Of a DNA stretch of 64,000 nt, positions 17,699-29,260 are shown piece after piece. The translations under genes were made by a program, and so were the position numbers. The notes beneath the pieces are model-generated. The model was not told the DNA's origin. It searched no databases and saw only the letters and a list, made by a program, of their open reading frames with translations. The DNA is from Bacteroidales bacterium (GTDB lineage Bacteria; Bacteroidota; Bacteroidia; Bacteroidales; UBA932). Position 1 is the stretch's first letter, and the number at the start of each line of letters is the position of its first letter. The DNA lies in NCBI GenBank assembly GCA_017428725.1, contig JAFRQH010000022.1, forward strand, positions 107,143 through 171,142, read 5' to 3'.

Positions 17699-18384
17699 AT
17701 CTGCGTGATTTCCTGGCAGGACTCGTCGCGGGTCTCGAAGATGCGGCCCGGGTAACGGCGGCAGATGGAGCGGTTGTGCGTGACCATCACGATGGCCGTG
17801 CCTTTCTCGCGGTTGATCTGCTGGAGCAGCTGGAGGATCCCCTCGGCCGTCTCCTCGTCGAGGTTGCCGGTGGGCTCGTCCGCGAGGATGACCTCGGGGC
17901 TGTTGAGGATGGCCCGGGCGATGGCGATGCGCTGCTGCTCGCCGCCGGAGAGCTGGTGCGGCATCTTGTGGGCCTTGGTGTGCATCCCCACGGCGTCCAG
18001 CACCTCGGTGATGCGCCGCGCGATGGCGGCCGTGTCCTTCCAGCCGGTGGCCTTGAGTACGAACGAGAGGTTGTCCTCCACGGTGCGGTCCATCAGCAGC
18101 TGGAAATCCTGGAAGACCACGCCGAGTTTGCGCCTCAGCTGGGGCACGTCCTTGGTGCGCAGGGCGGTCAGGTCGTATCCGCAGACCTTGCCGGCGCCCC
18201 TGCCGAGGGGATTCTCGGCCGTGATGGTGCGGAAAATCGAGGTCTTGCCGCTGCCCACCTTGCCCACGATGTAGACGACCTGTCCGGGGTAGACCTCCAT
18301 GTCGAGACCGTACACGACGACGCTCTCTCCGTTGAGGATGTCCGCTCCGGAAAAGGAGATGAGGGGAGTGGTGTTTTCTTCCAT
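17695..18384 (-). CDS. ftsE: FtsE-like ABC ATPase (cell division)
   Basis: A 229-residue single ABC ATPase. Walker A GKVGSGKTS, Q-loop VFQDFQLLMDRTVEDNL, signature LSGGEQQRIAIARAI and Walker B VILADEPTGNLD are intact. The Q-loop sequence DFQLL and overall size match FtsE, which with FtsX activates septal peptidoglycan hydrolases. No ftsX is adjacent; separated ftsE and ftsX are usual in Bacteroidetes as I recall. It diverges from the TPR gene across a symmetric promoter and is followed by nth. A LolD- or MacB-type assignment is possible but less likely. Confidence 0.85.
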   Translation of the reverse strand: MEENTTPLISFSGADILNGESVVVYGLDMEVYPGQVVYIVGKVGSGKTSIFRTITAENPLGRGAGKVCGYDLTALRTKDVPQLRRKLGVVFQDFQLLMDRTVEDNLSFVLKATGWKDTAAIARRITEVLDAVGMHTKAHKMPHQLSGGEQQRIAIARAILNSPEVILADEPTGNLDEETAEGILQLLQQINREKGTAIVMVTHNRSICRRYPGRIFETRDESCQEITQI

Positions 18385-18416
18385 GTCTGAGGCGAAAATT
18401 TATTCGGAATATGCTG

Positions 18417-18445
18417 CAAATATAGCGCAAAAATGAGTAAATTTG
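18417..18445. promoter_or_regulatory. Symmetric divergent promoter, ftsE / TPR gene
   Basis: Minus-strand box TATATTTG (plus CAAATATA, 18417-18424) and plus-strand box TAAATTTG (18438-18445) are separated by 13 bp. ftsE starts 32 nt from its box and the TPR gene 23 nt from its box. Confidence 0.7.
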
Positions 18446-18468
18446 TAGACTTGGAAACAGAATAATTT

Positions 18469-21444
18469 ATGAGCCTGAAAACACTGGTGACCACGCTTCT
18501 TGCGGTCACGATCTCTACGGCGGGCCTGATGGCGCAGAACTCCGGGGGTGCCCGGGTTTTCCGCCAGGCGGTCCGCCTCTATGAAAACGGAATGTACGGG
18601 CAGGCGCGGGCCTTGTTCGAGACGCTGCCGGACGACCCGCTCAGCGACGGATACGCCGCCCTGTGCGCCCTCAAGATGCGCACGGACGACGGCGCGGAGC
18701 TGCTGGAGGCCTACCGCCTGCGCTACCCGTCCTCGAGCCTGAGCAGCGCACTCCACCTGGAGCGTGCGCGCATCCTCTTCGACGAGGGCAAGTACCAGCA
18801 GGCCGCCACGGAGTTCTCGTTCGTCTCGTCGGACAACCTCACCGACAAGGAGCTCGCCGAATATGTTTTCAAGTGCGGCTATTCCGCCTTCGCGCTCGGC
18901 CACTACGCCGAGGCTTCCCAGTTCTTCACGCTGGGCGAGTCCCTCCCGCAGTCGGAGTTCACGGCCCCGGGACGCTATTTCACGGGCGTGATGCTCTATG
19001 AGGGCAAGCGCTTCGCCGAGGCCGAGGCCAACTTCTGGAAGGCTTCCGCCGATCCGCGTTTCACGGAACTGACGGATTTCTACATCGTGGACTGCGAGTT
19101 CAACCAGAAGAACTACGACTTCGTGGTCCGCGAGGGCGAGCGCATCTACGACAGTGTGCCCGCCGAAAGGCGTGACCGCCTGGCACGCATCATCTCCGAG
19201 TCCTATCTCGTCAAGGGAGACAAAGACAAGGCCCGCGAGTACTACGAGGACCTGTCCCGCGAGGAGATGAACCGCAAGGATTATTTCTATGCTGGATCGG
19301 TGCTCTATTCCGTGGACGATTACGCCGGGGCCATCGAGAACTTCACCAAGATGACCGACCGGACGGACTCCCTCGGGCAGGTGGCCAACTACCACCTCGC
19401 CAACGCCTATCTGCGCACCCACGACCAGGTGTCCGCGATGGCCTCCTTCTGGGATGCCTCCAGCGTGGATTTCGACCCCGCCATCACGGAAGACGCCGCC
19501 TTCAATTACGCCAAGCTGGCCTTCGACCTCAACAAGGACACCTCCGGCTTCTCCCGCTACATCCAGCGCTGGTCCACGAAGGCCCGCGGGGACCAGATCT
19601 ACGGCTATATGGCCCTGGCGGCCCTGGTGGACCGGGACTACGCCGCCGCCGTGGACGCCTATGACAACATCGAGGAGCTGACGCCCGATATGCGCAGCAA
19701 CTACACCAAGGCCAATTTCCTCCGCGGCGAGCAGCTCTTCTCCAACGGCTCCTACCGCGACGCCGCCCCTTACTTCCGCGCCACGGCCTACTACGTGCCG
19801 CGCACGGACCGATTCAACCAGCTCGCCCGCTACTGGATGGCCGAGTCCCACTACCGTTCCGGCAATTTCGCCGAGGCGGAGCGGACCTTCACGGAGCTCT
19901 ACAACGCCTCCGCCCTGTACGGCACGCCCGAGGGGCTCCTGCTGCCGTACAACATCGGCTACAGCTACTTCAAGGAGGGCGAATACGGCTCCGCCGCCCG
20001 CTGGTTCGACACCTATCTCGCTTCCGGGGAGACCCTCTGCCGCGAGGATGCGATGAACCGCCGGGCCGACTGCGACTTCGGCCGCCGGGACTACCGCTCG
20101 GCCATCACTTCCTACCAGAAGGTGATGACGGACTATTTCTCCCCGGACAACATCTATCCCTATTTCCAGCAGGCGCTCTCCTATGGCCTGACGGGGGACA
20201 AGCGCCGCAAGGTCTCCACCCTGCTGCACGTCGAGGACGCCTCGCCCGAGGCGCCGCTCTACGACGAGGCGACCTATGAGCTGGGACGCGCCCAGATGGA
20301 CCTGGGCAGCAACAACGACGCCGTCCGCACCTTCACCCGCCTGCGGGAGACCACCAAGGACAACACCTATGTGGCCCGGGCGCTGATCGGCATCGGGATG
20401 GTCCGCCGCAACCAGTCCAACTACGACGGTGCGCTGGAGAGCTACAAGCAGGTGGTCGCGCTGATGCCCGGGAGCGAATACGCCGAGGAGGCGATGCTCG
20501 CCATCGAGTCCATCTACCAGGCCCGCCGCCAGCCCGAGAAGTTCCTCGAGTACGTGGAGCAGAATTCCCTGGCCCAGGGCCGCAGCGACGCCGACCGCGA
20601 GAAGATGTACTTCAACACCGCCGAGCAGCTCTACCTGGCCGGCAACCACCAGCAGGCCATTCCCACCCTGCGCAAGTACCTGGAAGATTACCCGGACGCC
20701 GCCGACCGTGCGCAGGCCGAGTTCTACCTGGCCGAGGCCTACAATGCCACCGGCGAGAAGGAGCGTGCCGTAGAGTACTATGCCAAGGCCGCCGGTGCGG
20801 ACTCCGGCTATTCCTTCGCCGAGATGTCCCGCCTGCGTTACGCCGACCTGTCCTATGGCCTGGAGCGCTACCAGGATGCCTTCAAGGGCTATGAGGCGCT
20901 GCTCGCCACGGCCCGGATGGATGCCAACAAACAGACTGCCCGCCTGGGCATGATGCGCTCCGCCTACCGGAGCAAGGACTACGAGGCGGCCATCAATGCG
21001 GCGGACGCCGTGGCGGCCGAGCGCGACCTCTCCGCCGCCGTGAAGCAGGAGGCGACCTACACCAAGGCCAAGTCCAGCCTCGCGACCTCCCGCCGCGACG
21101 AGGCGATGTCGCTGTTCCGCCAGCTCAGCGCCGACCCTTCCACGGCCGTGGGCGCCGAGTCCAAGTATATGGTGATCCAGAACCTCTATGACACCGGCAA
21201 GTTCGACGCCGTCGGGGACGAGGTGTATTCCTTCTCCCAGAAGGCCGGCGACCAGTCCTACTGGCTGGCCCGGGCCTACATCGTGCTGGGCGACGCGTTC
21301 GCCGAGCGCGGGCAGTATGCCCAGGCCAAGGCCACGTTCGAGAGCATCCGCGACGGCTATGAGCCGGAGCGGGGCACGGACGACGTGGCGGAGAGCGTCA
21401 AGATGAGACTGGAGCGTCTCGCCACCCTGATGCAAGATGAGTAA
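18469..21444 (+). CDS. Secreted tetratricopeptide-repeat protein (991 aa)
   Basis: A large exported protein with a signal peptide (MSLKTLVTTLLAVTISTAGLMAQ). The rest is a nearly continuous array of TPR-like helical hairpins (for example YEDLSREEMNRKDYFYAGSV, then ALESYKQVVALMPGSEYAEEA), with family-like AxxxY/F spacing throughout. No enzymatic motif is seen. The organisation suggests a periplasmic or outer-membrane-associated scaffold. The next gene, an outer-membrane beta-barrel, starts 8 bp before this stop, so the two are probably made together. I do not recognise the specific family. Confidence 0.88.
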   Translation: MSLKTLVTTLLAVTISTAGLMAQNSGGARVFRQAVRLYENGMYGQARALFETLPDDPLSDGYAALCALKMRTDDGAELLEAYRLRYPSSSLSSALHLERARILFDEGKYQQAATEFSFVSSDNLTDKELAEYVFKCGYSAFALGHYAEASQFFTLGESLPQSEFTAPGRYFTGVMLYEGKRFAEAEANFWKASADPRFTELTDFYIVDCEFNQKNYDFVVREGERIYDSVPAERRDRLARIISESYLVKGDKDKAREYYEDLSREEMNRKDYFYAGSVLYSVDDYAGAIENFTKMTDRTDSLGQVANYHLANAYLRTHDQVSAMASFWDASSVDFDPAITEDAAFNYAKLAFDLNKDTSGFSRYIQRWSTKARGDQIYGYMALAALVDRDYAAAVDAYDNIEELTPDMRSNYTKANFLRGEQLFSNGSYRDAAPYFRATAYYVPRTDRFNQLARYWMAESHYRSGNFAEAERTFTELYNASALYGTPEGLLLPYNIGYSYFKEGEYGSAARWFDTYLASGETLCREDAMNRRADCDFGRRDYRSAITSYQKVMTDYFSPDNIYPYFQQALSYGLTGDKRRKVSTLLHVEDASPEAPLYDEATYELGRAQMDLGSNNDAVRTFTRLRETTKDNTYVARALIGIGMVRRNQSNYDGALESYKQVVALMPGSEYAEEAMLAIESIYQARRQPEKFLEYVEQNSLAQGRSDADREKMYFNTAEQLYLAGNHQQAIPTLRKYLEDYPDAADRAQAEFYLAEAYNATGEKERAVEYYAKAAGADSGYSFAEMSRLRYADLSYGLERYQDAFKGYEALLATARMDANKQTARLGMMRSAYRSKDYEAAINAADAVAAERDLSAAVKQEATYTKAKSSLATSRRDEAMSLFRQLSADPSTAVGAESKYMVIQNLYDTGKFDAVGDEVYSFSQKAGDQSYWLARAYIVLGDAFAERGQYAQAKATFESIRDGYEPERGTDDVAESVKMRLERLATLMQDE

Positions 21445-23068
21445 GCGTATGAAAAAGACCATCATAGCCCTTGCGACGCTGGCGCTCTGCGCGCCGCTGT
21501 CCGCCCAGAATATCAACCAGTCGGTCCAGGTGACCAACGACTACGTAGGCCGCTTCGCGGATTTCCAGAAGCAGGGCGGCGCCCTGCAGGTCCCGGACTC
21601 GCTGTACCGCTTCGACTACCATTTCGATTATTCGGTCTTCGAGACCCCCTACAAGGGCTCCTACGAGTTCACGCCGTATGAGATCCGGGTGACGCCCGAA
21701 GCGCGCCTCTACGACGGTCGGCAGCTGTACCTGCGGGCCGGGGCGGGGTACACCCTCCATCCGCAGCTGACAGCCGCCTGGCAGGCGTTGACCCGGGAAG
21801 ACCTCTCGGTCGGCGTCTTCGCCGAGGCCGGCGGCTATGCCGGGACGTACCGGCGCTTCAAGACCACCGACCCCTTCCGGGGCCACGACATCTCGGGGCG
21901 CGCCGGCGTGGCCGGGCAGTACCTGCTGCCCGCCCTGCGCCTGTCGCTGAAGGCCACCTATGAAGGGATTTCCGCCGGAGAGGATGTGGATGCCCCGTAT
22001 TTCCGTTCCGGATTCAATGCTGCGGTGCTCGACGCCCGCGTCCAGTCGCGCGAGCAGGCGGACAACTTCCTGTTCTTCGACGCCGACCTCCGTTACCGTT
22101 TCGCCAAAGACAACTACGCTCCCGTCCTGAACCGGGGGAGCCTGGGGGAGAACAACTTCCATCTCGGGCTCTCGGGCGGTCCCGTCCTGAGCGGCAAGTA
22201 CCGCATCCTGCTGGATGCCATCTTCGAGATGGACATCCTGCGTGAGGAGGGCATCCCCGCCCCCGGACGCTTCACCGCCAGCCTGGGCGCCCTGCGCCCG
22301 CACGTGGACTTCCTGCTGGGCCCCGTGCAATTGGATGCCGGCGCCCGCCTGGACTATGGCGAGTGGGGCGAGAACAAGAAATTCACGGTATCGCCCGACG
22401 TGACGGCCCGTTTCGACGTGCTGGACCAGGACTTCACCGTCTTCGCCGCGGTCAGCGGCGGGCAGTCGCTGCAGAGCCACTACGACATCAAGCACGTCAA
22501 CCATTTCTCCTTCCGGACGCTGCCCGGCGTCTCCCTCTCCCGGGAGAAGCTGCGGGTACGCGCCGGCTTGGAGGGGCATTGGACCTCCCGCCTGCAGTAC
22601 GGCCTGGAGGCCGGATACGTCTCCTATGCGGGCCTGCCCCTGTCCAACTACTGTTCCGTGGACCTGGTGGACTTCCAGTCCATCTACGCCAAGGCCCGCT
22701 TGTCCTGGCGTGACGAGCGCGTGGACGTGGACGGCACCTTCGGCTATGCCTACCTGATGATGCCCGCGGACGTTGCCGTCTATGCCCCGCCGGCAGTCAA
22801 GGCGGACGTGCGCGGCAGCTACAACTGGCAGCGCCGCATCTGGGCTGGCGCCTTCGTGGAGGCCGCTTCTTCTCGCGTGCCCACGCTCACCACCGACAAA
22901 GCGATCCCCGGCTACGTCAACCTGGGGCTGACCGGCGAGCTGCGCCTCAATAGCCGCTGGGGTGTCTGGCTCGAGGGCGGCAACCTGCTCGGGATGGACA
23001 TCGAGCGCCTGCCCGGCTACATCGAGCGGGGCCCTTATGTGACCGCCGGACTCACGCTGACACTTTAG
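21437..23068 (+). CDS. Outer-membrane beta-barrel protein (TonB-receptor-barrel-like)
   Basis: A 543-residue exported protein. A second in-frame ATG at 21449 gives a classical signal peptide (MKKTIIALATLALCAPLSAQ), so either start is possible. The mature part alternates aromatic and polar residues in short strands (YLRAGAGYTLHPQLTAAW, LRYRFAKDNYAPVL, VWLEGGNLLGMDI), as in the barrel half of TonB-dependent receptors, but there is no plug domain or TonB box. It ends YVTAGLTLTL. It is coupled to the TPR gene upstream; gyrB follows with its own promoter box. Confidence 0.8.
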   Translation: MSKRMKKTIIALATLALCAPLSAQNINQSVQVTNDYVGRFADFQKQGGALQVPDSLYRFDYHFDYSVFETPYKGSYEFTPYEIRVTPEARLYDGRQLYLRAGAGYTLHPQLTAAWQALTREDLSVGVFAEAGGYAGTYRRFKTTDPFRGHDISGRAGVAGQYLLPALRLSLKATYEGISAGEDVDAPYFRSGFNAAVLDARVQSREQADNFLFFDADLRYRFAKDNYAPVLNRGSLGENNFHLGLSGGPVLSGKYRILLDAIFEMDILREEGIPAPGRFTASLGALRPHVDFLLGPVQLDAGARLDYGEWGENKKFTVSPDVTARFDVLDQDFTVFAAVSGGQSLQSHYDIKHVNHFSFRTLPGVSLSREKLRVRAGLEGHWTSRLQYGLEAGYVSYAGLPLSNYCSVDLVDFQSIYAKARLSWRDERVDVDGTFGYAYLMMPADVAVYAPPAVKADVRGSYNWQRRIWAGAFVEAASSRVPTLTTDKAIPGYVNLGLTGELRLNSRWGVWLEGGNLLGMDIERLPGYIERGPYVTAGLTLTL

Positions 23069-23088
23069 GGAAATACCGGGATTTTTTG

Positions 23089-23096
23089 TAAATTTG
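23089..23096 (+). promoter_or_regulatory. gyrB promoter -7 box
   Basis: TAAATTTG matches the Bacteroidetes TAnnTTTG element and lies 27 nt before the gyrB ATG. A TTTA at 23064-23067 is at about the right spacing for a weak -33 element. Confidence 0.55.
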
Positions 23097-23114
23097 CAAG
23101 ATTTATTGATTTAA

Positions 23115-25133
<2,019 letters not shown>

Positions 25134-25153
25134 AACCTTAACCCACAGATACT

Positions 25154-26416
25154 ATGTTGGATATTTTCGACAGGATTGAACGCGACAGCGGCGGCCCGAT
25201 CGGCCAGTATTTCGAGCAGGGCTTCGGCTATTATATGTATCCCCGCCTGGAGGGCGAACTCGGCCCCCATATGGTCTTCAACGGCACGCCCGTGCTCAAC
25301 TGGAGCCTCAACAACTACCTCGGCCTGGCCAACCACCCGGAGGTCCGCAAGGCGGATGCCGAGGCGGCCGCGAAGTGGGGCCTTGCCTATCCGATGGGCG
25401 CACGTATGATGAGCGGCCACACCCGCTACCACGAGCAGCTCGAGCAGACCTTCGCCCGCTTCGAGAAGAAGGAGGACGCCTTCCTGTACAACTTCGGCTA
25501 CCAGGGCATCGTCTCCACGATCGATGCGCTGACGGCCCGCCACGACGTCATCGTCTACGACGCCGAGTGCCACGCCTGCCTGCTGGATGGCATCCGCCTG
25601 CACATCGGCGAGAAATACAAGTACCGCCACAACAACATCGCCGACTGCGAAAAGGTCATCGCCCGCGCCTGCAAGGTGGCGGAGGAGAACGGCGGTGGCG
25701 TGCTGCTGATCACGGAGGGCGTGTTCGGGATGACCGGCGCGCTGGGCATCCTCGACCAGATCGCCGCCCTCAAGAAGAAGTATTCCTTCCGCATCCTGAT
25801 CGACGACGCCCACGGCTTCGGCCTGCTCGGCGAGCACGGCCGCGGCACCTCCGAGCAGCTGGGCTGCATGGACGAGATCGACCTCTACATCGGCGCCTTC
25901 GCCAAGTCGATGGCCTCGATCGGCGGCTTCGTCGCCGGTCCGCACAAGATCATCAACTACCTGCGCGCCAACATGCGCTCCCAGATGTACGCCAAGTCCC
26001 TGCCGATGCCGCTGGTGATCGGCAATATGAAGCGGATGGAGATCATCGACTCCCCGGAGGGCGATGCGCTGCGCGCCAAGTGCTGGCAGATCACCCACGC
26101 CATCCAGGACGGTTTCAAGAAGGAGGGTTTCGACATCGGCGAGGCCCAGGCCTGCGTGACGCCGGTCCACATCTTCGGCGGCGTGGCCCAGGCCACGAAG
26201 ATGGCCAAGGACCTGCGCGAGAACTACAGGATCTTCTGTTCGATGGTCATCTATCCGGTGATCCCGAAGGGAATGATCATCTTCCGCATCGTCTCCACGG
26301 CCGCCCATACGATGGAGGACGTGGAATATACCCTCAACGCCTTCAAGGAGATCAAGGCCAAGCTCGATGCCGGCCAGTACGACGGTGACGACATCGCCGA
26401 AATGACCATCAAATGA
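25154..26416 (+). CDS. Alpha-oxoamine synthase (serine palmitoyltransferase / cysteate acyltransferase type)
   Basis: A PLP-dependent alpha-oxoamine synthase of 420 aa. Conserved features are NNYLGLANHPEV, GARMMSGHTRYHEQLE, the PLP-binding IDDAHGFGLLGEHGRGT and the Schiff-base lysine K251 in FAKSMASIGGFV. These enzymes condense an amino acid with an acyl thioester: glycine (KBL), alanine (BioF), serine (SPT) or cysteate (capnine synthesis). The N-terminus (IFDRIERDSGGPIGQYFEQGFGYY) is unlike the KBL or BioF enzymes I remember and resembles a Bacteroidetes clade in sulfonolipid and sphingolipid producers. An SDR overlaps its stop, fitting the 3-ketone reduction step that follows. Fold is certain; the amino-acid substrate is inference. 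Confidence 0.85.
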   Translation: MLDIFDRIERDSGGPIGQYFEQGFGYYMYPRLEGELGPHMVFNGTPVLNWSLNNYLGLANHPEVRKADAEAAAKWGLAYPMGARMMSGHTRYHEQLEQTFARFEKKEDAFLYNFGYQGIVSTIDALTARHDVIVYDAECHACLLDGIRLHIGEKYKYRHNNIADCEKVIARACKVAEENGGGVLLITEGVFGMTGALGILDQIAALKKKYSFRILIDDAHGFGLLGEHGRGTSEQLGCMDEIDLYIGAFAKSMASIGGFVAGPHKIINYLRANMRSQMYAKSLPMPLVIGNMKRMEIIDSPEGDALRAKCWQITHAIQDGFKKEGFDIGEAQACVTPVHIFGGVAQATKMAKDLRENYRIFCSMVIYPVIPKGMIIFRIVSTAAHTMEDVEYTLNAFKEIKAKLDAGQYDGDDIAEMTIK

Positions 26417-27225
26417 TCTCGCTCAAGGACAAGGTGATCATCGTGACGGGAGCCAGCTCGGGTATCGGACTGGCTTCCGCCCGTCAGTTCGGCAGCGAAG
26501 GGGCGAAGGTCGTGATGGCCGCGCGCTCCTACGACAGGATGCTCGAACTGGCCCCGTCCGTGGCTCCGCCGGAGCGCGTGCTCTGCGTGCGGTGCGACGT
26601 GACGGTGGAGGATGATTGCAAGTCCTTGGTGGAGGCCACCGTGGCCCGTTTCGGCCGCATCGACATCCTGGTCAACAACGCCGGCGTGTCGATGCGTGCG
26701 ATGTTCAAGGACCTGGACCTCAAGGTGCTCCACACCCTGATGGACGTCAATTTCTGGGGCACGGTCCAGTGTACCAAGTATGCGCTTCCGTACTTGCTGG
26801 AGGCGCGCGGCACCGTGGTGGGTGTCATCTCCATCGCCGGTTATGCCGCGCTGCCCGCGCGGTCCGGCTACAGCGCCTCCAAGTTCGCCATCCGCGGCTT
26901 CCTGGACTCGCTTCGGATCGAGCATCTTCAGGACGGGCTCAACGTCCTCGTGTTCGCGCCCGGCTACACGGCGTCCAACGTCCGCAAGGCGGCGCTCACC
27001 GCCGACGGGACCCCGCAGGGGGATACGCCCCTCAAGGAATCCGGCCTGATGAGCGCCGAGCTCTGCGCCAAGCGCCTCTCCCGCGCCCTGCGCCGGCGCC
27101 GCACCAAGCGGATCCTGACCCTGCTCGGCCGCGCGACCGTCCGGGCCCACAACCTGTTCCCCCGGTTGCTGGACCGCTGGACCTACCGCTACATCGCCCG
27201 CGAGACGGGCAGTCCCTTCAAATAG
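26413..27225 (+). CDS. Short-chain dehydrogenase, candidate 3-keto long-chain base reductase
   Basis: A 270-residue SDR. The cofactor motif is TGASSGIG (about 14-21), followed by NNAGVS, the catalytic Ser in ISIAGYA and the YSASK catalytic pair (about 156-160). Its ATG overlaps the oxoamine synthase stop (ATGA), so the two are translationally coupled. That pairing matches the two first steps of sphinganine or capnine synthesis, where the 3-keto product is reduced with NADPH. The C-terminus carries a basic and aromatic tail (RTKRILTLLGRATVRAHNLFPRLLDRW), as in membrane-facing keto-sphinganine reductases. A general ketoacyl reductase is the alternative. Confidence 0.85.
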   Translation: MISLKDKVIIVTGASSGIGLASARQFGSEGAKVVMAARSYDRMLELAPSVAPPERVLCVRCDVTVEDDCKSLVEATVARFGRIDILVNNAGVSMRAMFKDLDLKVLHTLMDVNFWGTVQCTKYALPYLLEARGTVVGVISIAGYAALPARSGYSASKFAIRGFLDSLRIEHLQDGLNVLVFAPGYTASNVRKAALTADGTPQGDTPLKESGLMSAELCAKRLSRALRRRRTKRILTLLGRATVRAHNLFPRLLDRWTYRYIARETGSPFK

Positions 27226-27232
27226 CCGCCCG

Positions 27233-29251
27233 ATGAACAGACAGAAACTCCGCCTCCTCCTCCCGCTCGGCGTCGCTTTCCTGCTGCTGGTCCTGCTGAT
27301 GCCCCGCAACGCCAAGTTCGCCTACGACTACCGCAAGGGCCGCGCCTGGAAATACGAGACCCTGTATGCGCAGTTCGACTTCCCGATCTACAAGACGGAC
27401 GAACAGATGCGCGAGGAGCGCGCCAACGCCACCGAGGCGGCGATCCCTTATTACAAGTTTTCCGACGAGATCGTCTCGCGGAACCTCCGCGCCGCGGAGC
27501 GCCTGGAGCTGGGCAACCTGCGCAGCGCCACCGTCTCCGAGATGCGCGCCATCTACCAGAAAGGCGTGATGGCCGACGAAGGCTCCCGCCGCCGCAATGC
27601 GGAGGAACCCGAGGTCATCTACATCCAGCGCGACAAGCGTGCCGTCAAGAGCCCTACCACGGAAGTGTACCGGCTCACGGAAGCCCGCGCGCGGCTGCTT
27701 TCCGACATCGCCGCGCTCTCCCGGGTCAACGTGGATTCGCTGTTCCGCGCCGAGGGCGTGTACGACCTGCTGGTACCCAACCTGCTCTTCGACGAGCAGA
27801 CCACCGAGCTGGTCCACGCCGAATCCACGCCGGTCATCTCCCCGACCTCCGGCTACGTCAACGCCGGCCAGCTGATCGTGCAGGAGGGAGAGATCGTCAC
27901 GGGCGAGATCGCCCAGATGCTGGACTCCTACAAGCGCGAGTTCGAAGCCAACGTGGGCTACCTGGGGCCGCCTGCCCTGCTGCTGCTCGGCAACGTGCTG
28001 ATCGCCCTGGCGATCCTCGTGCTGCTGTACCTGTCGATCTATTTCAACAATCCGCGGATCTTCGAGGATTCCCGGTATCCCTACCTGATCGTGGTCTTCC
28101 TGCTGACGGCGCTGGTGACCCTGATCCTGATCCGCGTCAACGAACGCTACCTGATGTTCGTCCCGTTCACGTTGTCCGCCCTGCTGCTGCAGGCCTTCAT
28201 GCGCAACCGCGTGGTCGTGCCCGTATATGTGGTATCGCTCCTGCCGCTGCTGATCTTCAGCCACGATGGCCCCGTGCTGTTCGTGATGTTCTTCGTGGCG
28301 GGGATGGTCGCCGTCCTGTCATTCCGCTACTTCAACCGTGGGTGGAAGCAGTTCGTTACGGCCCTGGTCACCTTCGCCGTGCTCTCCGTCGTGTACCTGG
28401 GTTTCCGGGCTGCGGATATGGTGGCCGGCAATGTCTGGCGCGCCCTGCTGAGCCTGTTCATCGGCTCGATGCTCACCGTGGCCGGCTATCCGCTGACATA
28501 CCTCTTCGAGCGCCTGTTCAACCTGGTGTCCAATTCGCGCCTGATCGAGCTCTGCGACATCTCCAACCCGCTCATCCGGGAGCTGGAGCAGAAGGCCCCC
28601 GGTACCTTCCAGCATTCGCTGCAGGTGATGAACATGGTCGATGCCGCGGCCCGCGCCATCGGCGCCAACGCCGACCTGGTGCGCGCCGGCGCCCTGTACC
28701 ACGACATCGGCAAGATGACCAATCCGCTCTGTTTCATCGAGAACGAGTCGGTCGTCGTGCGCGAAGGCGCACCCAAGTACCATACCGGGCTGAGCTCCGA
28801 GCAGAGCGCCAAGGACATCATCCGCCATATGTCGGACGGCGTGGAGATCGCCCGCAAGAACCATCTGCCCGACACCATCATCGACTTCATCCGCAGCCAC
28901 CACGGCACCACGACCACGGGCTTCTTCTACCAGCAGTTCCTCCGCGAGGGCGGAGATCCCGCACGTGTGGACGAGTTCCGCTATCCGGGCATCAAGCCCG
29001 TGTCCAAGGAGCAGATCATCCTGATGCTGAGCGACAGCGTCGAGGCCGCGTCCCGGACCCTGAAGGAGTTCACGCCGGAGGCGTATTCCGCCTTCGTGGA
29101 GCGGATCGTGGCCGGCAAGATGGACGAGGGGCAGTTCGACCGGGCCGACATCACCATCAGCGAGCTCGGCACGGTCAAGGAGACCCTCAAGCAGTACCTT
29201 GCGCAGATCAATCACGAGCGCATCGTCTACCCCAAGCAGAAATCAAAGTAA
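27233..29251 (+). CDS. pgpH: 7TM-HD family phosphohydrolase (PgpH-like c-di-AMP phosphodiesterase)
   Basis: A 672-residue inner-membrane protein. It has one N-terminal membrane segment, an extracytoplasmic 7TMR-HDED region (about 30-240), a block of about seven membrane helices (about 245-430) and a cytoplasmic HD domain with YHDIGK (H490, D491) and later RSHHGTTTTGFFYQQ. This is the layout of PgpH, which hydrolyses the second messenger cyclic di-AMP, a regulator of potassium and osmotic balance. It starts 7 nt after the SDR, and trigger factor follows 9 nt after its stop. Confidence 0.93.
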   Translation: MNRQKLRLLLPLGVAFLLLVLLMPRNAKFAYDYRKGRAWKYETLYAQFDFPIYKTDEQMREERANATEAAIPYYKFSDEIVSRNLRAAERLELGNLRSATVSEMRAIYQKGVMADEGSRRRNAEEPEVIYIQRDKRAVKSPTTEVYRLTEARARLLSDIAALSRVNVDSLFRAEGVYDLLVPNLLFDEQTTELVHAESTPVISPTSGYVNAGQLIVQEGEIVTGEIAQMLDSYKREFEANVGYLGPPALLLLGNVLIALAILVLLYLSIYFNNPRIFEDSRYPYLIVVFLLTALVTLILIRVNERYLMFVPFTLSALLLQAFMRNRVVVPVYVVSLLPLLIFSHDGPVLFVMFFVAGMVAVLSFRYFNRGWKQFVTALVTFAVLSVVYLGFRAADMVAGNVWRALLSLFIGSMLTVAGYPLTYLFERLFNLVSNSRLIELCDISNPLIRELEQKAPGTFQHSLQVMNMVDAAARAIGANADLVRAGALYHDIGKMTNPLCFIENESVVVREGAPKYHTGLSSEQSAKDIIRHMSDGVEIARKNHLPDTIIDFIRSHHGTTTTGFFYQQFLREGGDPARVDEFRYPGIKPVSKEQIILMLSDSVEAASRTLKEFTPEAYSAFVERIVAGKMDEGQFDRADITISELGTVKETLKQYLAQINHERIVYPKQKSK

Positions 29252-29260
29252 ACCAACGAT

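Noticed and set aside
18400..21537. Antisense frame of 1045 codons opposite the TPR gene
   Set aside because: It is a high-GC shadow: its composition is Val/Gly/Leu/Arg/Ala-rich with no motifs, while the opposite strand has a signal peptide and TPR hairpins.
25154..26416. Glycine C-acetyltransferase (kbl) label
   Set aside because: The N-terminus differs from KBL enzymes I know and no threonine dehydrogenase is adjacent; an overlapping SDR fits long-chain base synthesis better.
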